A stretch of 64,000 nucleotides of DNA from Phocaeicola barnesiae DSM 18169 = JCM 13652 (lineage in GTDB: Bacteria; Bacteroidota; Bacteroidia; Bacteroidales; Bacteroidaceae). Both the position numbers and the translations under genes were made by a program. Positions 48,178 to 58,712 of this stretch are shown in pieces (within the stretch, counting starts at the first letter, position 1; each line of letters starts with the position of its first letter). Below the pieces are notes generated by a model that was given only the letters and a program-made list of their open reading frames with translations, was not told the origin of the DNA and ran no database searches. The stretch covers positions 62,001-126,000 of the forward strand of contig NZ_KB894651.1 of assembly GCF_000374585.1 (NCBI RefSeq), in the 5' to 3' direction.

Positions 48178-49293
48178 TTAATCTTTAAATAGCTTTTGCG
48201 CCAAATTGTATAAATCATTACGCCAGGTATGCCACGTATGTCCGCCCGGAGCTTCCGAATATTGATACTTAATGCCCGCCGCATCAAACAGCTTCAGCAT
48301 AGCTTTACAATTCTTATAAGCAATATCCTCCGGACCTCCCTGAGTAAAATGTAATACACGGACCGTCTTATTGAAATCAGCTGCAATTTTCTTCAGATAT
48401 GCACCTCGTTCCGCATACATTTCCGTATCGTCTTCAAACCAGCCTGAGCTCAAGACCCACAGGTAACCGAACTGATGATAATGATTCAATCCTGCTTCCA
48501 ATGTCTCCATTCCTCCCATAGACAAACCGGCTAATGCACGATGATCTTTATCTGTCAGCACCCGATAATTCGCCTCAATAAAAGGAATAATATCATTCAT
48601 CAAATCTTCAGCAAACAAAGGGACCTCGTCCATCAAATTTTCCGACGGAATAGTCCCGTTCGGCATTACTACAATCATCGGCTTGATTTTACCTTCAGCC
48701 AATAAATTGTCCAATATATTGCCAGCACATCCTACAGTGGGCCAGGAATTATCTGTATCACCCCCACCATGAATCAGATACAAAACAGGCAGATTATCCG
48801 AACCTTTTTCATATCCAGCCGGGGTCCATACATGTAAACGACGAGTAGTCTTCAAAGATTTGGAATAGTAATAGCGTTGGGCAATCGCGCCATGAGGTAC
48901 CTGCTTCATTGCAAAGAAATCATTCCCATCAGATTTTACACTCATCAACGCCGATGTTTCACTTGCCTCTGGAGATTTGGGATCAAACACCTTTATCCCA
49001 TCAACTAAAAAATGATAACGGTAAACACCGGCTTTCACTTCCGGTACCTTTATAGACCAAACGCCGGCGTCCGATTTCACGACTTTCAACTCTTTTCCCC
49101 ATGGAACAATATCACCGCCTATACGAACATTCTGCGCCTGAGGCGCATAGATACTTAGCACCACACTACCATCCTTTTCAATCCGAACAGATTGAAGCGT
49201 ATCGTTAGGTGTAGGAGCCATTCGCCATTGTGCCTTCAACGGAAAGCATAAAAAAGCCCCCAGTGTCCAAACCAATATTTTTTTGTATTTCAT
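48178..49293 (-). CDS. CE1-type esterase with N-terminal E-set domain (SusCD operon)
   Basis: A 371-residue secreted esterase, more distant from the other two E-set esterases. A signal peptide (about 1-22, LCFPLKAQ) leads to an E-set domain (about 35-120, VVLSIYAPQAQNVRIGGDI) and a catalytic domain with YLIHGGGDTDNSW, AGLSMGG (nucleophile Ser258), GGPEDIAYKN and the His in GGHTWHTWR. It is the last gene before the 296-base gap, 81 bases after the GH3 gene, and so probably ends the SusC-SusD operon. It likely deacylates a periplasmic oligosaccharide or glycoside. Confidence 0.87.
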   Translation of the reverse strand: MKYKKILVWTLGAFLCFPLKAQWRMAPTPNDTLQSVRIEKDGSVVLSIYAPQAQNVRIGGDIVPWGKELKVVKSDAGVWSIKVPEVKAGVYRYHFLVDGIKVFDPKSPEASETSALMSVKSDGNDFFAMKQVPHGAIAQRYYYSKSLKTTRRLHVWTPAGYEKGSDNLPVLYLIHGGGDTDNSWPTVGCAGNILDNLLAEGKIKPMIVVMPNGTIPSENLMDEVPLFAEDLMNDIIPFIEANYRVLTDKDHRALAGLSMGGMETLEAGLNHYHQFGYLWVLSSGWFEDDTEMYAERGAYLKKIAADFNKTVRVLHFTQGGPEDIAYKNCKAMLKLFDAAGIKYQYSEAPGGHTWHTWRNDLYNLAQKLFKD

Positions 49294-49374
49294 AACCTTC
49301 TACTTTCTTTTAATACAGGAATTGTATAGAAATCCAGTCCGAAGACCAAATTTCCATACAATTCTTTACGGCAA

Positions 49375-51567
49375 TCATTTATCACCAGTCAATTGTACTT
49401 CTCCTTCCAGACGAATGTCTGCGGAAGAAGCGCCTACCAATAACCTAACCTTACCAGGTTCAACAACAAATTTATCTTGTGCTTCATTCCAGTATCCGAA
49501 ATCAATCTTAGGAATCGTGAGAACAACTTCTTTCACTTCGCCGGCAGTAATCGGGACACGAGTAAAAGCACGTAACTGCTTCATCGGTCGTTCAACCTTA
49601 GAATCCGGGTAACTGGCATAAAGCTGCACGACCTCTTCGCCGTCGCGTGAACCTGTATTTTTCACCAGGACTTTCACTGTAACATGCTCATCATCTTGTT
49701 GGATGGATTCTATCTTCTGATAATCAAAGGTAGTATAGCTCAAACCATATCCAAACGGATAAAGTACATCACCTTTATAATACATGTATGTACGTCCGTT
49801 CCTAATATTATAATCCATCATATCAGGCAAATCAGTAATATCTTTCACCCAGGTCTGTACTGTCCGTCCGGCAGGATTTACCTTACCAAAAAGAACATCG
49901 GCCAAGCCATTACCCTGTTCCTGGCTGCAGTGAGTTATATGTACAATGGCAGGAAGATGTTCCTGACTCCAATTGATGGTGTACGGGAAACTACTAACCA
50001 ATACCAATACCGTATTTGGATTCACCTTAAAAACCTGCTTTACCAAATCTTCATCGGGCAACATCAATGACTTTCTGTCTACTGCTTCACGCCCATCGCT
50101 CGGAACCGGACAAAAGAACCAGTCCGGACGCGTACCGAATGGATGGTTACCCACACATACCAAAGCAACATCAGCCGCAGCCGCAGCTTTTACAGCCTGG
50201 TCAATCCCGTTATTGGGCGCATAAATAACTTCAGTATCCTTATTTACGGCCTCACGTATACCTTTCAATATGGTAGTCTCGTATTCAGGAGTTCCACTGT
50301 ACCAATCCTGTACAATTTTACCGGCGTATGGTCCAATGACTGCAATCTTTTTCAGTTTCGAAGCATCAAGCGGCAACAAACCTTGACTGTTCTTTAGAAG
50401 AACGACCGATTTGGCAGTAACCTCACGTGCCAATTGGCGGGCATCTTCCTGTTGATATGGAGGTATTTCATTCGGGTCCGTTCCAATCGTACGATAAGGG
50501 TCCTTGGAATCTTTTCCATCCAACAAGCCCAGTTTCAATGCGACATACAAATTACCTCGGATAGCCTTATCAATATCGGCCTCAGTCAAATAACCTTTTT
50601 CTAAAGCCTCCTTAATATATGGAAGATACTCATCCAAGAATTGTCCTGTAGTAGCCTTCACCACCGCTGCAGCCCCTTCTGCCAAGGTCGGAAAAGCGTG
50701 ATGAGAGTTTACCAGCAGCTTCAATGCGCCACCATCGGTACAAATGATACCGTTGTTCCCCCATTTCTTACGGGTAATCTCCTCCAGGCAAGGATGAATA
50801 CACATCGCGATGCCATTCCATCCATTATACGCTGCCATAAATGCCCTGCTACCGGCTTCCGTAATACCTTTATAAAAAGGATACGCATAATATTCATAGA
50901 ACAAGCGCATATCGAAATCACTTGAAGTACTGTCTCGTCTATCTTCATTGCTGTTAGCCAAGAAGTGTTTCATCAAAGCAGCAGTACGCCAGTAGCGCGG
51001 ATTATCTCCCTGTAAACCTTCAATGTTGGCCACGGTCAGACGAGCAGTCAGAAACGGGTCCTCACCAAAACTTTCTTCCGTACGTCCCCACCGTGGATCG
51101 CGTGCCAGATTGGCGTTTGGAGCACGCATAACCAATGCTGTCCGCTTGTTTTCGGGACGCTGCATATAATAACGTGCCTCGATTGAAGCCTGCTCCCCTA
51201 CTTTCTTCACCAAATCAACGTCCCAAGTAGAACCGAGTCCATAAGATTGAGGGAAAATGGTAGTCGGACAATCCTTAGGAATCATACGTCCGTTTTCTCC
51301 CTTCTCACGTCCTCCCCAAGCTGCCGGTCCCCCCAAGGCCAAGCCATGCAAACCCTCATGATGTCTGCAGGGGAGAATTCCTAAACGGGGAACAGCCAAA
51401 TCACTTCCCAACAGGGTTATCTTCTCATCAAGCGTAAGTTCCTTGAGTAGAAGATCAATGCGCTTCTCATCCGGAAGTTTCATATTCTGAAACTTATAGG
51501 CATCTTGTGCATAAGAGGATAAACATACCATTACGCACGATACCAAGAAAAATGATTTTATCTTCAT
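49375..51567 (-). CDS. GH3 glycosidase, beta-xylosidase-like (SusCD operon)
   Basis: A 730-residue GH3 enzyme. The frame is open 34 codons further upstream, but the ATG at 51567 begins a proper signal peptide (MKIKSFFLVSC, ending LSSYAQ). N-domain: NANLARDPRWGRTEESFGEDP, LMKHFLANSNEDRR and the nucleophile in IICTDGGA (D278). This CTDGGA form is typical of the beta-xylosidase-like GH3 branch rather than the TDW form of the other three GH3 proteins in the window. A C-domain and a fibronectin III-like domain (LVKNTGSRDGEEVVQLYASYP) follow. Activity on xylosides is inference. Confidence 0.92.
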   Translation of the reverse strand: MKIKSFFLVSCVMVCLSSYAQDAYKFQNMKLPDEKRIDLLLKELTLDEKITLLGSDLAVPRLGILPCRHHEGLHGLALGGPAAWGGREKGENGRMIPKDCPTTIFPQSYGLGSTWDVDLVKKVGEQASIEARYYMQRPENKRTALVMRAPNANLARDPRWGRTEESFGEDPFLTARLTVANIEGLQGDNPRYWRTAALMKHFLANSNEDRRDSTSSDFDMRLFYEYYAYPFYKGITEAGSRAFMAAYNGWNGIAMCIHPCLEEITRKKWGNNGIICTDGGALKLLVNSHHAFPTLAEGAAAVVKATTGQFLDEYLPYIKEALEKGYLTEADIDKAIRGNLYVALKLGLLDGKDSKDPYRTIGTDPNEIPPYQQEDARQLAREVTAKSVVLLKNSQGLLPLDASKLKKIAVIGPYAGKIVQDWYSGTPEYETTILKGIREAVNKDTEVIYAPNNGIDQAVKAAAAADVALVCVGNHPFGTRPDWFFCPVPSDGREAVDRKSLMLPDEDLVKQVFKVNPNTVLVLVSSFPYTINWSQEHLPAIVHITHCSQEQGNGLADVLFGKVNPAGRTVQTWVKDITDLPDMMDYNIRNGRTYMYYKGDVLYPFGYGLSYTTFDYQKIESIQQDDEHVTVKVLVKNTGSRDGEEVVQLYASYPDSKVERPMKQLRAFTRVPITAGEVKEVVLTIPKIDFGYWNEAQDKFVVEPGKVRLLVGASSADIRLEGEVQLTGDK

Positions 51568-51836
51568 GCTGACTTGAATTAAATTTGTAAACCACATCAA
51601 CAGGAGCCAGTCGCCCCAATTCCGTTGATATACTCCATAATCATATATCTTTACTTCATCCAATCTCACTTACCCCATGAATCAGAGAAGTCAAAAATAC
51701 GATTTATTATCCAGAGTCCAGGTCGCCTTTACCTGTCAGCCTTGACGGAACAGGCTATTATCACTCCAGGCCAATCAGGTAAAAGCAACACAAGAAATCC
51801 TTTCAAACCATTCAGGAACAAGTACCTGACAGCGCC
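51568..51836 (-). other. Intra-operon gap between susD and GH3
   Basis: No gene is seen. TCAGG/CCTGA at 51812-51829 and a longer TTACCTG/CAGGTAA pair near 51732-51786 can fold just after the SusD stop. Such hairpins often reduce expression of genes behind susCD (inference). Confidence 0.4.
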
Positions 51837-53522
51837 TTAATCCCAACCTGGATTCTGTTTCAATACACCATTGGAAAGCGTTATCTGTGTTTCAGAAATC
51901 ATGGAAAGGCCTTTTTTATCAATAATATCTTGAGCATTAATTGTTATTTCCGCAGGGGCACCTGCCGTCAAGACCGGAACATTCTGAACCGCCAGTTTAT
52001 TGGCTGCATATTCAATACCTTGACGTAGCAAGTCCCAATAATTGATTCCTTCAAAAGCGAACTCAAAACGACGTTCCTCCATGATATTCTCCTTTGTGGC
52101 AGCTTTGGCAACATACAACGGGGACAAACTTCCGTCTTTACCTTTGAAAGCACGTTCACGAACTTTATCGAAATAAGTCTGAGCATTAGGGCTTCCCAGT
52201 TCGGCAGCCATCAGCAAGACATCAGCATATCGTACCAGTACATAATCCTGATGATTGCTAATCATAAGATTTCCTGTACCGTCTTCTTTGGCCGCGCTCT
52301 GGCCGTTAGTGAAGGCAAGCGGAGCATATTTCTTGATATAATAACCTGTATATTCCTGCGATCCGCTGATACATACGCCAAAATTCGGATTGTCTTCCAG
52401 TCCTTCTCCCTTCGCATCAATGATTGAAGCCTCACGACGGGTATCCCCTTCTTCATATTCCTCAACGAACAGCGGATTTACCGGAGCATACCCCCATCCG
52501 TACATATAGGGAGCAATTCCAGTGGTCGTACGCATCGCAATATTTACTTGCCAGGTATTTCCATCGTTGTTACCTGCATAGTCTCCCGTAGCTGTACACT
52601 TTACAGCCAGAACGGTCTCACTATTTCCATCGCCTATATAATCACCGTAAAGGGTTTCCACATCGCCTACTTCAGCCTTCCCTGCACAGGCAGCCGGCCA
52701 TAGACGTCTGTATTCCGGTACCAGTTCGAACTCGCCGGAAGCAATGATATCTTCTACAGCAGCCAAGGCCTCTGCCTTAGTCACATCGGCAGGCTCAGTA
52801 CCATAATAACCGGTATAATACAGATAGGCACGTGCCAGTATGGCTTCAGCCGCATATTTAGTAATATGCCCATCGTTGGTAGATGCCTGACTCTTAGGAT
52901 AGGCATCGGCCGGAATATTTTCAATCGCATATTTCAAATCACTAAATATCAATGCATACACATCGGCCGGGTCTGCCTGAGGAACATTTTCATTAGTAGG
53001 CTCTACCACCAAAGGTATATTTCCGAACTGCCGCACAATATCGAAATACAGGATAGCACGGATGGCACGGATGGCACGACATTCACCCATGTATAAATTA
53101 CGCTTGCTGTCCGACTCGTTCCACTGTATTCCTTCTTCACGGGTTATCAATTCATTACAACGGTAAATACCTGAATAATAACCAGCCCAACTGCTACCGG
53201 TCGAAGATGGGTTCTGTGACAAGTCGAAACGGTCTATCAGCCGCATGCCGTTACCGTCAGCAGCCCCTGATCCTCCAAAACATTCATAACCCATAATCTC
53301 CGACATGACCAGGAAATTAACCGGTGAATTACAGGTTGCCAATCTGAAACCGTCGTAACAGCCCAACAAAGCCCGATAAGCATCCTTTTCCGTCTTATAG
53401 AAATTACCGGTAGTAGATTCTGTCTTGGATTCTACATCCAAGAAACTTTGAGTGCAAGATGTCATTCCCAGGCCTAAGCATAAAAAACTTGCCCCTACTA
53501 TATTGAAATTTATCTTTTTCAT
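51837..53522 (-). CDS. SusD/RagB-family nutrient-binding outer-membrane lipoprotein
   Basis: A 561-residue surface lipoprotein that forms the lid of the SusC transporter and binds glycans at the cell surface. Lipobox MTSC (Cys23) is followed by FLDVESKTESTTGNFYKTEKDA (in two parts), the usual SusD opening. TPR-like helices (ECRAIRAIRAILYFDIVRQFGNIPLV) and the C-terminal SusD/RagB signature EERRFEFAFEGINYWDLLRQG (in two parts) confirm the family. It lies 20 bases after the SusC stop on the same strand. Confidence 0.97.
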   Translation of the reverse strand: MKKINFNIVGASFLCLGLGMTSCTQSFLDVESKTESTTGNFYKTEKDAYRALLGCYDGFRLATCNSPVNFLVMSEIMGYECFGGSGAADGNGMRLIDRFDLSQNPSSTGSSWAGYYSGIYRCNELITREEGIQWNESDSKRNLYMGECRAIRAIRAILYFDIVRQFGNIPLVVEPTNENVPQADPADVYALIFSDLKYAIENIPADAYPKSQASTNDGHITKYAAEAILARAYLYYTGYYGTEPADVTKAEALAAVEDIIASGEFELVPEYRRLWPAACAGKAEVGDVETLYGDYIGDGNSETVLAVKCTATGDYAGNNDGNTWQVNIAMRTTTGIAPYMYGWGYAPVNPLFVEEYEEGDTRREASIIDAKGEGLEDNPNFGVCISGSQEYTGYYIKKYAPLAFTNGQSAAKEDGTGNLMISNHQDYVLVRYADVLLMAAELGSPNAQTYFDKVRERAFKGKDGSLSPLYVAKAATKENIMEERRFEFAFEGINYWDLLRQGIEYAANKLAVQNVPVLTAGAPAEITINAQDIIDKKGLSMISETQITLSNGVLKQNPGWD

Positions 53523-53542
53523 ACCTCTTTTACTTTTACAAA

Positions 53543-56500
53543 TTAGAATTTAAGATTAACACCTACCAGCACAGTACGTGGACGTGGATAATATCCGAGG
53601 TCCACACCTGATACCCATGCATTCGAATCGGCACCATAACCGACTTCCGGGTCCATACCGTTATATTTGGTAATAGTCAGCAAATTCTGAACCTGGAAAT
53701 ACAAGCGAGCCTGTTTGAACGCTTTGAAACGGAACAGTTTAGAGAAATCATATCCCAAGGTCAAAGTACTGAGACGCAAATAATTGCCATTGTGTATATA
53801 CAAATCAGAGAATTCCCAGTTAATGTTAGAATCAGTTACACGAGGTATCCTGTTGCTGGTTCCTTCACCATGCCATCTTTCCAGAATTTCCACTGTATAA
53901 TTAGATTGAGGACGAGTGTGGTTACGATAAGACTGGACAATCTGATGTCCGAAAGCGCCATTGGCAACCAACGACAGATCAAATCCTTTGTATTCAAAAC
54001 CGATATTGAAACCAAGGGTAAAATCAGGGATACCATTACCCAGATTCACCTTATCGTCATCATTAATAACTCCATTGTGATCGACATCTACATAACGTAC
54101 ATCACCGGGTTGAGGGTCAGCCTGAAGAATGCCATTACCCGCAGCACGCCATTCTTCGATTTCTCTTTCATTCTGGAATATTCCAGCAGTCTGATATCCC
54201 CAGAAATAACCGATAGGTTCTCCATTCTCGGCACGGTAAAACTCAGCAGCATTGTTATACAATTCGTTACTACTACCATGAATGATACCGTCTTCGGTCG
54301 GGATTTTGCCCACCTTATTCTTATTGAACGCTCCATTCAGACTGATGTTGTATGAAAAGTCTTTACCGATATTATCATTCCAGGTCAAGGCAAGTTCTAC
54401 ACCTGTATTCTTCACATCTCCTCCATTGATGTAAGGAGCACCGGTACCGGTTGTATTCAGAATAGGAGCCTGGAGCAACCAGTCTTTTGTACTTTTGATA
54501 TAAAAATCGAAGTTTATGCCCAAACGGCTAGCAAAAAAGCGGGCATCAAATCCGATATTAGTCTGTTCTGAAGTTTCCCAGGTAAGTGCTTCATTCGACA
54601 AACGACTAGGATAAGCTCCCCAGTTAGTACCCAAAGCGCTGGCTTCTACCGCAGTACTGTTTCCTGAAATACCATAAAAATAATGCACATTTGTCATCTT
54701 GATAGGAGCCAGATACTGATAATTGTCAATATTCTGATTACCTACCTGTCCCCAGCTGACACGCAGTTTCAAGTAATCCAGCCAACTGCTCGTATTTTTC
54801 ATAAACTTTTCATTCGTCAGAATCCAACCGGCAGATATGGAAGGGAAGAATCCGTAACGGTGTCCACGTGCAAAACGGGAAGAACCGTCCGTGCGCACCG
54901 TAGCATTCAACATATAAGTTTCTTTCCAGTTCCAACCCAAACGGGCAAAATAAGATACTGTACGTGTTTCGTCCAACGGATAACCGCTAACGCTCATACC
55001 TTCAGCTGTAGAAGAACCGGTAGCATTTGTAATGAAAGCATGGTCCCAATTGTCAAAACCTTCTCTTAAACCACCGTTGGAACCGCTTAAATAAGTACCG
55101 CCATACTGATAGGACTCCATACCAATCAAAGCGTTGAAAGCATGGTCCTCTATATTCCAGTCATAAGTAGCCGTATTTGTCCAGGTCAGTTCCAGTGTAT
55201 GCCGCATATTCTGAGTCACACTGGTACGTGTATTACGACTTTGTGAACCGAACTGATACAGCGGTGAGAAACTACGATATTCGTTTGTATAGTAATTGGC
55301 ACCAAATACTGTTCTGATTTTCAAATTCTTAATCGGTTGTAACTCTGCATATACGTTTCCAGCAAAGAAAGCATTCTTATTTTCATTGTTGGTTGCGGTC
55401 ATCATAGAACCGTATGGGTTACCGTCTTCCGGGTTCCAGTCAGAATTAGATGTATCATTATAAGGTGAATCGTAAATATTGTTGTCACTGTAAATCGGAA
55501 CAAAAGGAGCAGCACTGTAAGCACCACGCAAGGTATTGTTATACTGGCCTCCTACTCCGATACCTGTATTTCTTCTGTAAACGAAGCTCACCTGTTCACC
55601 GACCTTCAGCAAGTCCTTAAACAGATTATGCTCTGAATTTACACGGAAATTATAGCGGGAATAGTTGGACACATCTTCACCGCCGATGATACCTTCCTGA
55701 GACATATATCCCATCGAAATAGAATACTTGGAAGTAGATGATCCTCCTGACACACCTAACGTATAGCTCTGTAATTTAGCATTATCCTTAAACATCGCTC
55801 CCAGCCAGTCAGTATCATACAGATTTCCATTGGCATCATAGATTGATTTATAGCTACTCCAATCATATGGAGTTGAGTTACCGCTGTTGAGGCGTTGTTC
55901 ATCCATAATCATCATGTATTGCTCTGTATTCAGCAGCTCGGCCTTCTTTACGACATTCTGGACACCATAATATGCATCGAAAGAAACTTCGGCCTTTCCC
56001 TCTTTACCGCTCTTGGTCGTTACCAATACAACACCGTTAGCAGCCTGAGCACCATAGATTGCGGCAGAAGCTGCATCTTTCAGGATATCAATACTTTCAA
56101 TATCGGCAGGATTCAAGTTAGAGATATCGCCACGCACTCCATCAATCAAATATAGAGGTTCTGCATTACCGACGGTTCCAAGTCCACGAATACTGACTTT
56201 CAGTTCAGAGCCAGGTTGCCCTGAAATAGAAGCGATATTCACACCAGGGGTCTGTCCTTGCATGGCCTGTAAAGGATTCGTTGTATTCAACTTAGCGATA
56301 TTCTCACCTTTCACCTGAACGGTAGCTCCTGTCACCAGTTTTTTCTTCTGTACTCCATAACCGACAACTACTACCTCATCAAGTACCTCATTATCTTCCT
56401 CCAATACGACATTAATTGTAGAGGAAGTACCGACTTTGACAGACTGAGTCTTGAAGCCAATGTATGAGAAGACCAGTGTTTCTCCCGCATTGACATCCAA

Positions 56501-56725
56501 AGAATACTTACCGTCCAAATCCGTAATGGTTCCCATAGAAGATCCTTGTACTTGTACACTAACACCAATCAACAGAGAACCATCAGTAGCAGAAGTAACT
56601 TCACCTGTTACCTTTTTTGCCTGAAGTGTTGCGGCCTGTAAACCGGTAACCGCCAAAACAAACAATAACCATACAACACAGCATAAACGCATACCTGTGT
56701 TGCTTTTCTTACATGTTTCTCTCAT
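53543..56725 (-). CDS. SusC/RagA-family TonB-linked outer-membrane transporter
   Basis: A 1060-residue importer. The ATG at 56725 is preferred to an in-frame TTG two codons upstream. Order: signal peptide (about 12-34), carboxypeptidase-regulatory-like domain (about 38-115), a TonB box with DEVVVVGYGVQKK, the plug (about 135-245, with LNPADIESIDILKDAASAAIYG divided by its turn and GVVLVTTKSG), then a 22-strand barrel with the C-terminal aromatic end. No STN domain is present, so sensing through an anti-sigma factor is unlikely and control by the neighbouring HTCS fits better. It forms a transport complex with the SusD protein downstream. Confidence 0.97.
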   Translation of the reverse strand: MRETCKKSNTGMRLCCVVWLLFVLAVTGLQAATLQAKKVTGEVTSATDGSLLIGVSVQVQGSSMGTITDLDGKYSLDVNAGETLVFSYIGFKTQSVKVGTSSTINVVLEEDNEVLDEVVVVGYGVQKKKLVTGATVQVKGENIAKLNTTNPLQAMQGQTPGVNIASISGQPGSELKVSIRGLGTVGNAEPLYLIDGVRGDISNLNPADIESIDILKDAASAAIYGAQAANGVVLVTTKSGKEGKAEVSFDAYYGVQNVVKKAELLNTEQYMMIMDEQRLNSGNSTPYDWSSYKSIYDANGNLYDTDWLGAMFKDNAKLQSYTLGVSGGSSTSKYSISMGYMSQEGIIGGEDVSNYSRYNFRVNSEHNLFKDLLKVGEQVSFVYRRNTGIGVGGQYNNTLRGAYSAAPFVPIYSDNNIYDSPYNDTSNSDWNPEDGNPYGSMMTATNNENKNAFFAGNVYAELQPIKNLKIRTVFGANYYTNEYRSFSPLYQFGSQSRNTRTSVTQNMRHTLELTWTNTATYDWNIEDHAFNALIGMESYQYGGTYLSGSNGGLREGFDNWDHAFITNATGSSTAEGMSVSGYPLDETRTVSYFARLGWNWKETYMLNATVRTDGSSRFARGHRYGFFPSISAGWILTNEKFMKNTSSWLDYLKLRVSWGQVGNQNIDNYQYLAPIKMTNVHYFYGISGNSTAVEASALGTNWGAYPSRLSNEALTWETSEQTNIGFDARFFASRLGINFDFYIKSTKDWLLQAPILNTTGTGAPYINGGDVKNTGVELALTWNDNIGKDFSYNISLNGAFNKNKVGKIPTEDGIIHGSSNELYNNAAEFYRAENGEPIGYFWGYQTAGIFQNEREIEEWRAAGNGILQADPQPGDVRYVDVDHNGVINDDDKVNLGNGIPDFTLGFNIGFEYKGFDLSLVANGAFGHQIVQSYRNHTRPQSNYTVEILERWHGEGTSNRIPRVTDSNINWEFSDLYIHNGNYLRLSTLTLGYDFSKLFRFKAFKQARLYFQVQNLLTITKYNGMDPEVGYGADSNAWVSGVDLGYYPRPRTVLVGVNLKF

Positions 56726-56835
56726 ACTCAATTAGTTAAGGTTAATAATATCCAAAGTAATGTATCTCAAATCCGTTTCATGGCCTGGCTTCAACCAGTC
56801 AGACCATGAAACAAAAAGACTGATAGAAAAGCATC

Positions 56836-58491
56836 TTATTCGGAAAGAGACTTACGGGCCTCTCTATCCGGATCGTATACTACCTTACATTCATCATTCA
56901 GCATCATTGTGGCCCCCTTCTCGGCTGTATATTCAGGCCATTCCGGAAGACTTGCACAACTAGGATTACCGGTACGCATGAAACTTAACAAGGCATCGGT
57001 CATCTTGATAGAAAGATCGCGCGGACGTTTACCACCGCCGGTATGAGTCAGCATCAAATCTGTATTCTTCAGCCAAAAACAGATATCCAGACAATGGAAC
57101 GCACGCATACGTCCATCAAACAAAGGAGGATTCCACCCGAACCATGCGAGATAAACAGGAGCAGCCTGAGTCGCTTTGGCATTGGCAGTAGCTATCACCT
57201 TATCACGGGCGCTCATAATCAAGCCTAACCGTTCAATAGGCTTTTTGTCTGGAAACGCCTTTTCATAAGCAGCAACAATCCCCTCTCCATTACCGCCTTT
57301 CAGTTTGTTCACCCATTCTACCAGCTGTTTCCGGTCTATTTTCTCCAATTCAGCATTGTCACGGCTTATAGAGAACTCACACGTTGTGGTACAGAACAGC
57401 ATAGGAACCTTACTGGACGGAGCCTGTGCATCCGAATAAAAAATATCCATCGGAACATGGAAACCATCACCCACCGGTCCAAAGGCTCCACGCATCATTC
57501 CATTTCCTCCGTTCTGTTCGTTATACTTAGCCGCTGCACGATTAGCCAAAGCAATATAACCCAGCCATGGCATCTCTTGAAGTTTGTTCATTTCAGAGGG
57601 TTTCAAGCCCGCTTCTTTCAATATAAATTTCCCCAAAGAAGAACTGTAGTTCTTATCAATGGCTCCCGTGGTATTCCCACTTAATGCAACTGCCTTATGC
57701 ACAAGCCCTTTTGTTTCAGCCATAGCCACTAAAGACTTTGGCGCCACCACCAGACTGTCCCATGATAGTTACATTATTCGGATCGCCTCCGAATTGTTCT
57801 ATATTTTCGTGTACCCATTTCAAACCTGCTACCAAATCCAATATACCGACGTTACCGGACTCGGCAAATTTCTTGTTATCCACCCCTGAAAAATCACTGA
57901 AACCGATAGGACCCAGCCGATGATTCATTGATACAAACACAATATCGCCATAACGGCTGATATTTTCCCCTTTATAACCGTCCTGTTCAATAGCATTCCC
58001 ATTTGTAAAGCCTCCGCCATGAAGCCATACCAACACCGGACGTTTCTTTCCGTCGGTCAATCCTGGTGTCCATACATTCAACATCAGGCAATCCTCACTT
58101 ACGTCATAATAATTCCAATGGTCTGTAAACGTACTGTAACTGTTACGGTATTTTCCTTCCGTAATCTGAGGTGCCGTGTCACCCCAAAATACAGCCGGTC
58201 GGATTCCCTCCCAAGGTTCCGGTTCTTTAGGTGGCATAAAGCGGTTCTCACCGGCAGTACTGGCTCCATAAGGAATTCCACAAAAGGTATATACACCTCT
58301 TAATATATACCCTTTACCTTTCCGTACTTGGTTTGCGCAATCGCAATGGAATCACCGATGAATAACTGTTGCTCATCCTGTACATCCACCTTCTGTTCGG
58401 CCTTTCCCGAACATCCAGTAAGCCCACACAACAAGGTGCCCAAACAAAGTAAGGAAACACCTTTCGTCAAACTTAAAATGCTTGTTTTCAT
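56836..58491 (-). pseudogene. Type-B carboxylesterase lipoprotein, two frameshifts
   Basis: Three consecutive frames together give one carboxylesterase of about 550 residues. The ATG at 58491 opens a leader with lipobox LTGC (Cys27). The first frame stops at 58300 after KYGKVKG; the family's next residues (YILRGVYTFCGIPYGAS) continue in another frame, as if one base were lost near 58310-58314. The second frame carries EDCLMLNVWTP, VWLHGGGF and the nucleophile motif GQSGGGAK, and fails near 57735-57742 (one base gained or two lost). The third frame resumes with SLVAMAETKG and runs to the end. Without repair no active enzyme is made. It is the first gene of the SusCD operon, divergent from the HTCS. 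Confidence 0.85.
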
Positions 58492-58498
58492 AGTTTTC

Positions 58499-58712
58499 CC
58501 CCTTTTAATTAACACTTATAAAGGTAGGAAATAAAGGAGAAAAAAGCTTTTCATCTTCTTGACGGCTCTTATCAACAATTACAAATGCACTTGTCAATTT
58601 CTTTATAATAGTTTTCAAAATCTTCATTTTCTCCTTAAATGCATTTTTACTGGTACTTTTCTTGGAAAATTTACCTATTCTACCTAAACTTGCAATTGAA
58701 AAACACACCGAC
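58499..58712. other. Divergent intergenic region between the carboxylesterase and the HTCS
   Basis: It holds no clear -7 box on either strand. A weak series of TCAA-like heptamers at 58571, 58593, 58614 (TTCAAAA) and 58634 shows steps of 22, 21 and 20. A 10-bp inverted repeat AAGGAGAAAA/TTTTCTCCTT lies at 58534-58543 and 58627-58636. Confidence 0.35.

Noticed and set aside
58534-58636. 10-bp inverted repeat AAGGAGAAAA/TTTTCTCCTT as an invertible promoter switch
   Set aside because: Too short and A/T-rich, with no promoter recognisable in either orientation and no recombinase nearby.
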